DNA of 64,000 bases from Caballeronia glathei (GTDB lineage: Bacteria; Pseudomonadota; Gammaproteobacteria; Burkholderiales; Burkholderiaceae): contig NZ_JFHC01000043.1 of the NCBI RefSeq assembly GCF_000698595.1, positions 1 through 64,000 on the forward strand, given 5' to 3'. Both the position numbers and the translations under genes were made by a program. Under the pieces are notes generated by a model. That model saw nothing but the letters and a program-made list of their open reading frames with translations. It had not been told where the DNA came from and did not search any database. Each line of letters opens with the position of its first letter. Position 1 is the stretch's first letter. This document shows positions 34,809 to 42,432 of this stretch, in pieces.

Positions 34809-35330
34809 GGTCGTTCTACCTTCATGACATCGCGTCGTCCAGCCAAGCTATTCCACCGCAGCAACAACCGGGCCCAAATGTCGGGGAACCCACTTCCGTA
34901 TCGTTGAGGCTTGTCAAACGACGTGGTAGGTTGGACATTGCTATCCAGGGTCTAGTCGACGTACTTTTTAGCATCCCCGGTACGTGCGCGACCCATTAAC
35001 GAATGAACACTTTGCCAAGGAGACGCCTCGTGCTTGAGGGTAGCGGCGCCGCGGCTAATCGTGGGGAAACCCGGGGTACCTTCGGAGGACTTGAAGCACC
35101 GGACGAGAATGCGTAATATTCCTCGCGCAGATGTAGTACCGAGCGTCTTAACGCTCTGAAAACGAGTGCCAATGGTACCTTGGAGCGACAACAATCTCTG
35201 GCGCTTCTCGGACGTGCATCGTCGCTCATTGACGCGGTCATATGGTTTACTATCTCGCGAACGGAGCCGGCTGAGCTAGTCGACGTACGAAATGTCGTAC
35301 CGCCATGGGCTCACGAATTGGAGCGCACAG
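34809..35330. other. Intergenic stretch with a 13-base direct repeat
   Basis: No supported gene. CTAGTCGACGTAC occurs at 34952-34964 and again at 35276-35288. The second copy runs into the dyad GTACGA-AATG-TCGTAC (35285-35300) just before the HTH gene. Confidence 0.45.
35285..35300. promoter_or_regulatory. Dyad upstream of the IS630-like HTH gene
   Basis: GTACGA-AATG-TCGTAC, a perfect 6-base palindrome 30 bases before the start of the HTH protein. Could be the operator for that protein or remains of a terminal repeat; inferred. Confidence 0.35.
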
Positions 35331-35789
35331 ATGCCCCGCGATTCGGAGAATCTTCCTAGCGTGATACGCCGCATGACTGCCGGCCAGATGCTGCTCGATG
35401 GTGTACCGCGCGAAGACGTGGCCGCCCGCCTTAACCTTTCGGCGCAGACGGTCAGGCGGTATCTAGCACTCGTTGAAGCGGGAGGGCTCGACGCACTGAA
35501 GGGATTGAGCGTTGGTGGCCGCTCATCGGTCCTCGACCCAGAGACCCGCGCGTGGATTGCCGCGGCGCTCTGTAACTCCGCCAGCAGATACGGATTCGAT
35601 AGTGACGCATGGACGAATAGCCGTCTTCGTGCACTTATCGAAGCAAGAGTAGGTGTGCGTTTCTCGCGCGTGTACGTGTGGCAAATTGCGACCAACCTCG
35701 GCCTCGACACAGGCTATCGAAGTCCCGCCGATAAGTGCTTTGCGAGCCATCGCTGGCCGGGCTCGAACGCTCTCATACGGGCGAACTGA
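35331..35789 (+). CDS. Stand-alone HTH protein like the N-terminal half of IS630-type transposases
   Basis: A 152-residue protein starting at 35331 behind GGAG. Seen: a helix-turn-helix MLLDGVPREDVAARLNLSAQ then TVRRYLALVEAGGLDALKGL, and a second winged-HTH-like part WTNSRLRALIEARVGVRFSR then VYVWQIATNLGLDTG. This is the DNA-binding half of IS630/Tc1-type transposases; the DDE catalytic half is absent. It ends by overlapping the next gene start (TGATG), so it may be a co-opted regulator rather than IS debris. Confidence 0.7.
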   Translation: MPRDSENLPSVIRRMTAGQMLLDGVPREDVAARLNLSAQTVRRYLALVEAGGLDALKGLSVGGRSSVLDPETRAWIAAALCNSASRYGFDSDAWTNSRLRALIEARVGVRFSRVYVWQIATNLGLDTGYRSPADKCFASHRWPGSNALIRAN

Positions 35790-36115
35790 TGAAACTCCGT
35801 CTTCACCTCTCACGTGGCTGTCGCTGGCGCACAGCCGCGCTCGTCGCACTGCCCCTCACCGTCCGCGCGACTGCCGAGTCTGCCTGCCCGAACTGGGTCG
35901 AGACACCGTCCGGCAGTTCATTCAATGTTGCGGCCCTAATCTCGGACAACGCGTCGCCCGAAGCTGCGCTTGCGAAGGTTCGAGCAGCGCTCGCAAAAAT
36001 AAACGCCGGCGGCGTATGCAATGCTCTCGGAGCCAGCGTCGCCTGCATAGAAACGGTCGCTTTGGGTAGGAAGGCCGAGTTCCGTTGGAAGCATGCACAT
36101 CCGCATATAAGTTAA
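35789..36115 (+). CDS. Small probably secreted protein coupled to HTH gene
   Basis: A 108-residue protein whose ATG shares its A with the TGA stop of the HTH gene. The N-terminus is basic then hydrophobic (MKLRLHLSRGCRWRTAALVA), a poor but possible signal peptide cleaved near ATAESA. The body (NWVETPSGSSFNVAALISDN, EAALAKVRAALAKINAGGVC) has three cysteines. No family recognised. Coupling to a DNA-binding protein is the main clue. Confidence 0.5.
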   Translation: MKLRLHLSRGCRWRTAALVALPLTVRATAESACPNWVETPSGSSFNVAALISDNASPEAALAKVRAALAKINAGGVCNALGASVACIETVALGRKAEFRWKHAHPHIS

Positions 36116-36352
36116 AAGATTCACGAAAGAAAGCGGATGGCTGGTAACACCCAGACATGGAATGCGGAATCGCAGCGTCAGCAAAAGGTGAGTTTGCGAT
36201 AGCGGACTCGCCGCCGCGGTTGTCGGCTTAGGGGAAAGCTCTTGCACGCGGTGCGTCCGGCACGGATGGGAGCGCGAGTCAAACAGCCGCCGCCCGTCGG
36301 GATAACAATGAACTCGCGGCGACAAACCATGATTGCAGCGCAGAATCCCGCG

Positions 36353-36742
36353 CTAGGGACCTGACGCAACCCCTCCGCTACCCGGAATGCCCGGAATATC
36401 GCCGAGGAAGTCGTCGGGGGCGCTGGGCAAGTCAGCAAGCGCGACACATCGTGCAGCCCGTAATTTCGGGCTGGAAAGGACGCGAAGTGCTTCATAGCCC
36501 GCAAAAAGCGCATCGTTGTACGCGCCCCGGCGCTCCAAATCCTCGGCTTCCTTGACGTGGGTGAGAAAAGCTTGAAAGGCGGCGCCGTCGGGATTGAAAC
36601 AGATTCCGTTTTTTTCATAAGAGGAGAGCCATTCAGCATATTCTCGTACCTTTCCGGCGAACGAAGCCTTCTCCGCTTCGTCGAGAAGTTTGAGGACCTT
36701 TTGAAGGCGCGCGAGGGCGTGTTCGAACGACCGAAGGCTCAT
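36353..36742 (-). CDS. Small helical protein of unknown function
   Basis: A 129-residue protein with a perfect AAGGAGG before the ATG. The first 95 residues look helical (FEHALARLQKVLKLLDEAEK; FLTHVKEAEDLERRGAYNDA), followed by an Ala/Pro/Gly-rich tail (IPGIPGSGGVASGP). It could be a TPR-like or HEPN-like bundle, but I see no RX4-6H motif. Function unknown. Confidence 0.6.
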   Translation of the reverse strand: MSLRSFEHALARLQKVLKLLDEAEKASFAGKVREYAEWLSSYEKNGICFNPDGAAFQAFLTHVKEAEDLERRGAYNDALFAGYEALRVLSSPKLRAARCVALADLPSAPDDFLGDIPGIPGSGGVASGP

Positions 36743-37363
36743 ACTGCCCTCCTTGGAACAAGTGCGATAACAGCACGTGAGGCGGTCCTCGGGGGGCCGC
36801 CGTCGACGCCATCTCTAAGTCTATTCGGCAGGGCGACGGACGACAAGAGGGTCTGCGTCGCCCGTGGCGTCCATTGCCCGTACCGCGCGCCGACGGTGGG
36901 GGGACGAGCACTGAGTCGTCGCCCGGACGGGACCCCCGAAGCGTCCCTTCGACGCGGCAAGGGAACGAAGACCTCCGACACCGCAAAGTTGGACTTACGC
37001 GCCAGCGCAGTTACTCGGGATGAGCCATGGAGTTGGCTAGCTCGCGAGCCGCATTTCGCCGGGGAGAGGCCTGAATTCTGGCCCGTTATCTACGATGATG
37101 GACGAAGGCATCCCGCGCATCTCCCGAAATCATCGAGGTGGACGCGGCACCGATTTTAAGTGCGCAACCGGCCAGTTTGCGGCGAAGAAGACGCTGTGTC
37201 ATGTTTCCGACCTAGAAGTCAACGACGCTGGTTCGCATCAGTCGTACAGCACCGGCGGGTGTGGCACGGCTTCGCATACACGCAGTTCCCCTGCCCATTA
37301 CAAGAGGGTGATGGACCGGTCATGCTACGACGCGGCTATGATGCGAGTCGCGACATGCTAGGG
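36743..37363. other. Intergenic stretch, no gene recognised
   Basis: The 620 bases show only motif-free frames. Nothing supportable. Confidence 0.35.
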
Positions 37364-37684
37364 CTAGTCCATGCCAGTCGCATGCGGCCGGTTGGACAAG
37401 CTGTCGCCCCCTGTTTGTCTGCCTACGTCGCGAGGCGCTGACAAGCCGTTTCGTGGGCCCAGAGGCCGAAGCGACTTGCCGGTGTCCTCCTGCACGGTCG
37501 AAATTCCATGTTTGTAGACCACCTGCGTGCCCCCTGCCGAACTCAGCATCACGAGATATTGGTCGAATGACTCAATGTATCCGACCAGCTTGATGCCGTT
37601 TACGAGAAACACTGCGACTCTTTTTCGCTCGTTTCGCAACGCGTTCAGCGTTTCGTTCTGGCAATTCTCTGATTCGCTGCTCAT
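37364..37684 (-). CDS. hfq: Hfq paralogue with C-terminal extension
   Basis: A 106-residue Sm-fold RNA chaperone. Seen: LNALRNERKRVAVFLVNGIK, LVGYIESFDQYLVMLSS (Sm1) and VVYKHGISTV (Sm2; canonical YKHAIST). The Asp in SFDQ and the Lys/His in YKH that shape the proximal RNA site are kept. The distal-site N-terminus is altered (QNETLN for QDPFLN), and a 40-residue tail after RPLG is unrelated to housekeeping Hfq. It is likely an extra copy beside the chromosomal hfq. Its ATG overlaps the stop of the upstream ORF (ATGA). Confidence 0.9.
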   Translation of the reverse strand: MSSESENCQNETLNALRNERKRVAVFLVNGIKLVGYIESFDQYLVMLSSAGGTQVVYKHGISTVQEDTGKSLRPLGPRNGLSAPRDVGRQTGGDSLSNRPHATGMD

Positions 37685-38061
37685 CTTAGGTCCATCCAAT
37701 AGGTGTGGAAACGGACTGGCTGGTGTGCGGAGAAGACCTTTCGTGCATCCGCGAAGGAGCTTTGTAGGAAAACGTCTGCGGAATAGTTGCAGGTCCGCTG
37801 ATAGCGGTGGAACGATAATACCCGCAATAGGGACTTGAACTTGTACAGGTTCGCGAAACGAATCAGCCGGCGGGAGCCGGCGCCGCCGGTTCGCACGTTC
37901 TGCTCTATCGCGTTTGGCGCGAACGCATATACAGGATTAGCGCATGCTGCCTTCTTAACGAGCGGCAACGCACCGACAAAACGGGAGACGTGGATAACCA
38001 AATCTGCGAGCCCTATCGCGCCTTCGACGCGCAGGTAAAATCGCGGGAACGGAGCGAGCAT
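37681..38061 (-). CDS. ORF coupled to the Hfq paralogue
   Basis: A 126-residue ORF whose TGA overlaps the hfq ATG by the classic ATGA arrangement, suggesting translational coupling. The sequence (VEGAIGLADLVIHVSRFVGA; RRLIRFANLYKFKSLLRVLS) has no motif I know, is basic, and lacks a signal peptide. The ribosome site for its own ATG is poor, so it could be a non-coding leader that happens to be open. Moderate doubt. Confidence 0.4.
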   Translation of the reverse strand: MLAPFPRFYLRVEGAIGLADLVIHVSRFVGALPLVKKAACANPVYAFAPNAIEQNVRTGGAGSRRLIRFANLYKFKSLLRVLSFHRYQRTCNYSADVFLQSSFADARKVFSAHQPVRFHTYWMDLR

Positions 38062-38209
38062 GCTGCTTTAACGAGTCAATCGCGGAGTCAGAGGGTGCGC
38101 AAAACGTGCGGCCAACTTGCAGCCGCATAGTGACGCTCCTGCCATCAAAAAAACTTCCGCCGCGACCACAACGAATTCATCGCCTCTCGATGCGTTGACC
38201 GGGATGTGT

Positions 38210-38896
38210 TCAATCTAGCAGCGACTGTTGTCCCTCGTTGGCTGGCTTCGCTCGTGGCGCCCTCGGCGGAAGGGGAAACGGCTCCGCCCGCATCTCATCC
38301 GCCGGGTACAACTGCAGAAACGACCTTGCTTCGTCGGTATTCCGACACGAGAGCCAATCTTCGTAAGCGTCGGGCCTCACGATGACCACGGACCGCTTCT
38401 CGGCATCAGGTTTGTGAAAACGTTTCATGAGCGGGTGGCCTTCAGCGTTGACCGTCAGCATCGTAAAAGAGAAAGATGGCACTCCGTCGGGCTCGTCCCA
38501 TGCGCGCCATAGGCCCGCGATGGCAGTCGGCTGGTTAGAAGCGAGTCCAATGCGCCAACGAACTGCCTTCCCCGTCTCGTAGTTCGGCTCGAAGAATGAT
38601 TCGCAGGGGATAAGGCACAGTTGAAGTCGGTTCCAGGCACCGGAGAAGCTGCGCTTTTCGCCGATAGATTCAGCGCGTGCGTTCATCGTGTCGTAAGGCT
38701 TTACGTGTGGCGGAATCCTCTCTCGCGGGACCATGCCAAATGTAGCCGCCGTAGTCTCGAACCCTACCTCGCTACGTCGAAAAATCGGAGCGATATAGTC
38801 TTTGTATATTTCCGGCCGATACTCAAAGTTAGGAACGGAGAACAAGGTGAATGCTTCGAATTTCCGATACTCGTTCGACTCGTAGCTTGTGCACAT
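38210..38896 (-). CDS. SRAP-domain protein (abasic-site cross-linking, YedK/HMCES family)
   Basis: A 228-residue protein. The start at 38896 is chosen so that Cys is residue 2, the catalytic residue that bonds to abasic sites after Met removal; AGGAG lies upstream. Seen: MCTSYESNEYRKF (canonical MCGRY changed), NARAES, LIPCESFFEP with the active-site Glu, and MKRFHKPDAEKRSVVIV with the His. It would shield abasic sites in single-stranded DNA. It is near the imu mutasome, and a fragment of another SRAP gene lies at 48.2 kb. Confidence 0.9.
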   Translation of the reverse strand: MCTSYESNEYRKFEAFTLFSVPNFEYRPEIYKDYIAPIFRRSEVGFETTAATFGMVPRERIPPHVKPYDTMNARAESIGEKRSFSGAWNRLQLCLIPCESFFEPNYETGKAVRWRIGLASNQPTAIAGLWRAWDEPDGVPSFSFTMLTVNAEGHPLMKRFHKPDAEKRSVVIVRPDAYEDWLSCRNTDEARSFLQLYPADEMRAEPFPLPPRAPRAKPANEGQQSLLD

Positions 38897-38977
38897 GCCC
38901 GCCACTCCTCTTGATTGACATCACAGCTCCGCAAACGCAGACGTTGCCGCATCGCCGCACTCACTGCGAGCTTCGGC

Positions 38978-39217
38978 CTATTGCCCGCCTGCCAACAGTT
39001 CATCGAACGACTCACGCGCCTCTTTGAGTTCCTGCATTGCTGCTGCGAATCGAGCCAGTTCGAGTGTAGAGGGCTCACGCGAACCTGCTTCAGAGAAGTG
39101 CGCCTTCAACGCCGCAGATGCAGCCTGCACTTCGCGTGCGGCCGCCGCAACGCGCTCCAACGCAGCCGCTTCGGCCGACTTGACCTTGCCTTTTGTCATT
39201 AAGTCCCGCCTATTCAT
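38978..39217 (-). CDS. Family A protein (second copy)
   Basis: A 79-residue helical protein, third gene of a small coupled operon. ATG 39217 overlaps the DUF1488 stop (ATGA); ATG 39199 gives a start aligned with the copy at 23404. Shared strings: ALERVAAAAREVQAASAALK and STLELARFAAAMQELKEARE. No known domain; a coiled-coil hairpin is likely. Confidence 0.75.
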   Translation of the reverse strand: MNRRDLMTKGKVKSAEAAALERVAAAAREVQAASAALKAHFSEAGSREPSTLELARFAAAMQELKEARESFDELLAGGQ

Positions 39218-39513
39218 CTACGCTCAAAATCTTTCGCCGTGAGGACGACTGTCTCGCCAGCGGCGCATAACGCCTTCCGTTCAGCCAGCGCAACAATGCG
39301 CGAACGTCCATCGATAAATGCCCGTATCATCCGCGCCTCGGCGGCGCCAACCGGCAACCAGAAGTAAGCCTCAAGTACCTTCCGGGAAATCGAGCATCGA
39401 ATGTCGCGGCCGTGTGCCACGACCTTGAATTCAACTGACGAGCCGTCGCCGCTAACAGCTTCGCGAGGTTCGGGCGCGTTAAGCAACGCTTCGGCATCGT
39501 TTGCGTCTTTCAT
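39214..39513 (-). CDS. DUF1488 protein
   Basis: A 99-residue protein. Seen: VEFKVVAHGRDIRCSISRKV, LEAYFWLPVGAAEARMIRAF and LCAAGETVVLTAKDFE; the F..DG+.+.C.IS..AL pattern and closing VxLTxxDF match DUF1488. Its ATG overlaps the family B stop and its TGA overlaps the family A start, so it is the middle of three coupled genes. Function of DUF1488 is unknown. Confidence 0.75.
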   Translation of the reverse strand: MKDANDAEALLNAPEPREAVSGDGSSVEFKVVAHGRDIRCSISRKVLEAYFWLPVGAAEARMIRAFIDGRSRIVALAERKALCAAGETVVLTAKDFERR

Positions 39514-39881
39514 CGCCACTGCACCTTTGTCAGCGCGTCGCGGCAGATACGCCACATGCATTGCACGAGCGTGCTCGCATGATTCAGCGACATATCATCC
39601 GCAAAGAGATTTTGCACATCCGACTGACGCACGGAAATCCCTGTTCCACGGAGGTCGCGCTTTGCGATATCGAGCGCCAGTTGCCCGAGACGCACTCGCT
39701 CGAGCCACGGCAAGTCGGCGGCGTTGCGCATGAGCCAGATTCGACAGCTCTCGACGACATGGTCCACGCGCCAGTCGCGCGTGAGGCTGTGCGATGCGGC
39801 AGCCGTTGCGACCAGAAAGCACAGCAGGTCTTCGCGTGTCCCGTGAACATCACCGGACACGGTCATCAGCGTACTGCTCAT
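39510..39881 (-). CDS. Family B protein (second copy), first gene of coupled trio
   Basis: A 123-residue protein homologous to the product of 16102-16452: REDLLCFLVATAAASHSLTR, DHVVESCRIWLMRNAADLPW and STLVQCMWRICRDAL. Probably all-helical, unknown function. Its stop overlaps the DUF1488 start. The trio lies upstream of and reads away from the imu cassette. Confidence 0.7.
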   Translation of the reverse strand: MSSTLMTVSGDVHGTREDLLCFLVATAAASHSLTRDWRVDHVVESCRIWLMRNAADLPWLERVRLGQLALDIAKRDLRGTGISVRQSDVQNLFADDMSLNHASTLVQCMWRICRDALTKVQWR

Positions 39882-40015
39882 GTTCCTTCTCTCCTACACG
39901 AGGGCTCAGTGGAAACGAATTCTCTCCCATCACCGTAGACTGCATCGCGTTCCAGAGCCGATGCATGAACCGTCACAGCCGGCGCAGTAGTGCCTATTTT
40001 GCACCGAGTCGTCGG

Positions 40016-40207
40016 CTACCACTTGTTGCAGTGTTCCATCGGACGAGTGCCCACGGTGCGCCCGTTCTCTGCCGCATAAAACGTAGGTTCCCCGGCCCTG
40101 CCGCGCCTGACCGCGTCGTCAATTGAATCACCGAACACGGCGCGAAGTTCAGCCACAAAGGCCGCCATTTCGGGCATAGGATGCTGTTTTCTTACGACCA
40201 TATCCAT
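40016..40207 (-). CDS. Small protein divergent from imuA
   Basis: A 63-residue protein with GAGG six bases before ATG 40207. Seen: PEMAAFVAELRAVFGDSIDD and AVRRGRAGEPTFYAAENGRT, a compact acidic/basic design with no known family. The start is 62 bases from the palindromic LexA box, which could serve both directions, so it may be SOS-induced. Confidence 0.6.
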   Translation of the reverse strand: MDMVVRKQHPMPEMAAFVAELRAVFGDSIDDAVRRGRAGEPTFYAAENGRTVGTRPMEHCNKW

Positions 40208-40268
40208 GCAGACCTCAGTACGCCAATAAAAAGGGGCAAATCATCGAGTGTGTTTTCGATGTAAAGTA

Positions 40269-40284
40269 CTGTACATCCATACAG
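40269..40284. promoter_or_regulatory. LexA (SOS) box
   Basis: CTGT-ACATCCAT-ACAG, an exact CTGT-N8-ACAG as used by LexA of beta- and gamma-proteobacteria, 12 bases before the imuA ATG. Known imu cassettes are LexA-controlled. Confidence 0.85.
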
Positions 40285-40295
40285 TCTTTCGCGCC

Positions 40296-41003
40296 ATGTC
40301 TGCCCTCCCAAAAAACGTCGAGTCGATACACCCCTCGCTATGGCGCGGGTCTCAGCTCGCCCGGGCACATGGCAAAACGGTTGACTCGGGCTACGCGGCG
40401 CTCTCGGCCGAACTACCCGGCGGGGGATGGCCGCTTGGAACGCTTATTGAGTTGCTCGTGCAACAGCCCGGCGTTGGGGAGTTTCGGCTGCTACGCCCGG
40501 CTCTCGCGGCCGTTAGTACTCGGCCCATTGCGCTGGTGCAGCCCCCGCTCATCCCGAATTCATTGGCGTTCTCGTATCTCGGATTGCCCCTCGACAAATT
40601 GATGCGGCTTCAGGCGGTGAAAAGCGCCGATGCGCTCTGGTCGGCGGAGCAGATTTTGAAGACCGGCAGCTGCGGTGCACTCCTTTTGTGGATGCAGCAC
40701 GTGCGGGCTGAGTCATTGAGGCGCCTGCATCTGGCCGCGCAGTCGTCCGAAACGCTGTTCCTGATGGTCCGGCCACTGGCGAGCGCCGCCGATTCTTCTC
40801 CAGCAACCTTGAGGTTGGGCATTCGAGCAGCGGGAGGTGGCATCGCGGTCGACATCCTCAAACGAAAAGGCCCTGTTCGAAAAGAGACTCTGTCCGTCAT
40901 CCTGCAACCGTCACCTGTTCTTCTAAGCCCTCATGGCCGTATTCGTCGCCATCTACCTACCCCGGCTGTCGCTGGAGGTGTTTCGCCCGCGCTGGTCGCG
41001 TGA
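40296..41003 (+). CDS. imuA: Mutasome accessory protein ImuA
   Basis: A 235-residue RecA/SulA-like protein. ATG 40296 gives MSALPKNVESIHPSLWRGSQ, the usual N-terminus. Seen: LSAELPGGGWPLGTLIELLV, LVQPPLIPNSLAFSYLGLPL, and CGALLLWMQHVRAESLRRLH, all conserved in ImuA. It helps ImuB and DnaE2 in damage-induced mutagenesis. Its 3' end overlaps imuB by 71 bases in another frame. Confidence 0.92.
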   Translation: MSALPKNVESIHPSLWRGSQLARAHGKTVDSGYAALSAELPGGGWPLGTLIELLVQQPGVGEFRLLRPALAAVSTRPIALVQPPLIPNSLAFSYLGLPLDKLMRLQAVKSADALWSAEQILKTGSCGALLLWMQHVRAESLRRLHLAAQSSETLFLMVRPLASAADSSPATLRLGIRAAGGGIAVDILKRKGPVRKETLSVILQPSPVLLSPHGRIRRHLPTPAVAGGVSPALVA

Positions 41004-42426
41004 GGCCGAACACGGCTGTGTGGTGTTCGACAAAGACAGAGTCAGCATCGCGGACATAACCGCGCGACATGCGGGGGTGCTCATGGGGATGAAGCGTGGA
41101 GGCGTGCTCACGCTCGCGCCCGACGCCGCACTCTACGACCGTGACCTAGCTCGCGAGCAGGATATGCAGCGCGAGGTGGCCTTCGCCCTCATGCGATTCT
41201 CACCAATGGTGGCGTTGTGCGAAGAAGAAACCATCGTCATCGACGTGACCGCAAGCCTGCGGCTCTTTGGCGGCGTCATTCAACTCTGTCACGCCATACG
41301 GCAGGTGGTCGCCACGATTGGCGCGAGCGCACGGATGAGCACGGCGCCTACGGGGCAAGGCGCATGGTTGCTCGCGAAGCGTGGCAGAAACGCCCAGGCC
41401 AGCAGTGCCGGTCGTCGGCGCGTCCTCAAAATGAAGTCGCTCGAACGCGCCCTGGACGGTCTTTCGTTTCTCGCGGTGCCTGAGGTACGTTCGTTTTCAG
41501 AGTGGTTCAACGGGCTGGGATGCAGGTTGTTGAACGACATCCGGCGGCTTCCGCGCGCCGGACTTAAGAAGAGGTGTGGCGTGAACCTGCTCGATTCTCT
41601 GGACCGCGCCTACGGTCTCTCGCCCGAACTGTACGACTGGCTCGACCTGCCACCTACGTTTAACGCACGCGTCGAGTTGCCGGACAGGGTCGAACACGCG
41701 GAAGCCATCCTGTTTTCGGCACGCCGGCTTATCGTGCAACTATGCGGCTGGCTTAGTGCGCAGCAACTCGCGCTCACGCACGCGACGGTCGAGCTCGAGC
41801 ACGAACGTGGACGCGAAGCCATCGCGCCGACTGAAATTGACGTCGCGCTCGCGGAGCCGACCTGGCACGAAGAACATCTTGTGCGACTGTTGAAAGAGCG
41901 GCTCGGACGTATCGAGTTGCAAGCTGCCGTCATTGCGGTTCGCCTGACAGCGAAGAAGGTGCAGGCCGCGCAACCGCCGACCGACACCCTTTTCCCTGAG
42001 CCGGGCGGCTCGGCCGAAGACCACAATCGCCTTCTCGAACTGCTCGTCGCCCGCCTCGGTCCGGACAACGTCTTGCGCGCGGCACCCAGCTCGGACCACC
42101 GACCCGAACACGCCAATCGTTGGGTGCCGATACACGACACGACGAAGACCGAGGCGCTGCCGACCGATTTACCCCGGCCAACGTGGCTGCTGGAGACGCC
42201 GCTCCAACTCATGATGAAGAACAACCGACCATTCTACGGCTCGCCATTGAAGCTCATTTCGACCGGCGAGCGCATCGAGGCCGGCTGGTTTGACAGCGGT
42301 CTCACGAGTCGAGACTATTACGTGGCCGAAGCGCAGGACAAAAGCTGTTACTGGATTTTCCGCGCGCGTCCCAGTAGCGCCACTGCCGAAGAAATTCGCT
42401 GGTTCCTCCACGGTTTGTTCGGATGA
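40933..42426 (+). CDS. imuB: ImuB, inactive Y-family polymerase-like hub
   Basis: A 497-residue Y-family-like protein. The first strand reads FVAIYLPRLSLEVF where active enzymes have VDxDxFY, so the metal-binding Asp is absent, as known for ImuB. Also seen: LMRFSPMVALCEEETIVIDV, LFGG, ARMSTAPTGQGAWLLAK, and near residue 350 PTDTLFPE, which could be a beta-clamp motif. It recruits DnaE2 to the clamp. Confidence 0.94.
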   Translation: MAVFVAIYLPRLSLEVFRPRWSREAEHGCVVFDKDRVSIADITARHAGVLMGMKRGGVLTLAPDAALYDRDLAREQDMQREVAFALMRFSPMVALCEEETIVIDVTASLRLFGGVIQLCHAIRQVVATIGASARMSTAPTGQGAWLLAKRGRNAQASSAGRRRVLKMKSLERALDGLSFLAVPEVRSFSEWFNGLGCRLLNDIRRLPRAGLKKRCGVNLLDSLDRAYGLSPELYDWLDLPPTFNARVELPDRVEHAEAILFSARRLIVQLCGWLSAQQLALTHATVELEHERGREAIAPTEIDVALAEPTWHEEHLVRLLKERLGRIELQAAVIAVRLTAKKVQAAQPPTDTLFPEPGGSAEDHNRLLELLVARLGPDNVLRAAPSSDHRPEHANRWVPIHDTTKTEALPTDLPRPTWLLETPLQLMMKNNRPFYGSPLKLISTGERIEAGWFDSGLTSRDYYVAEAQDKSCYWIFRARPSSATAEEIRWFLHGLFG

Positions 42427-42432
42427 TGAATC

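Noticed and set aside
41610..42224. Minus-strand ORF of 204 codons inside imuB
   Set aside because: Antisense to a well-recognised gene; no motif.
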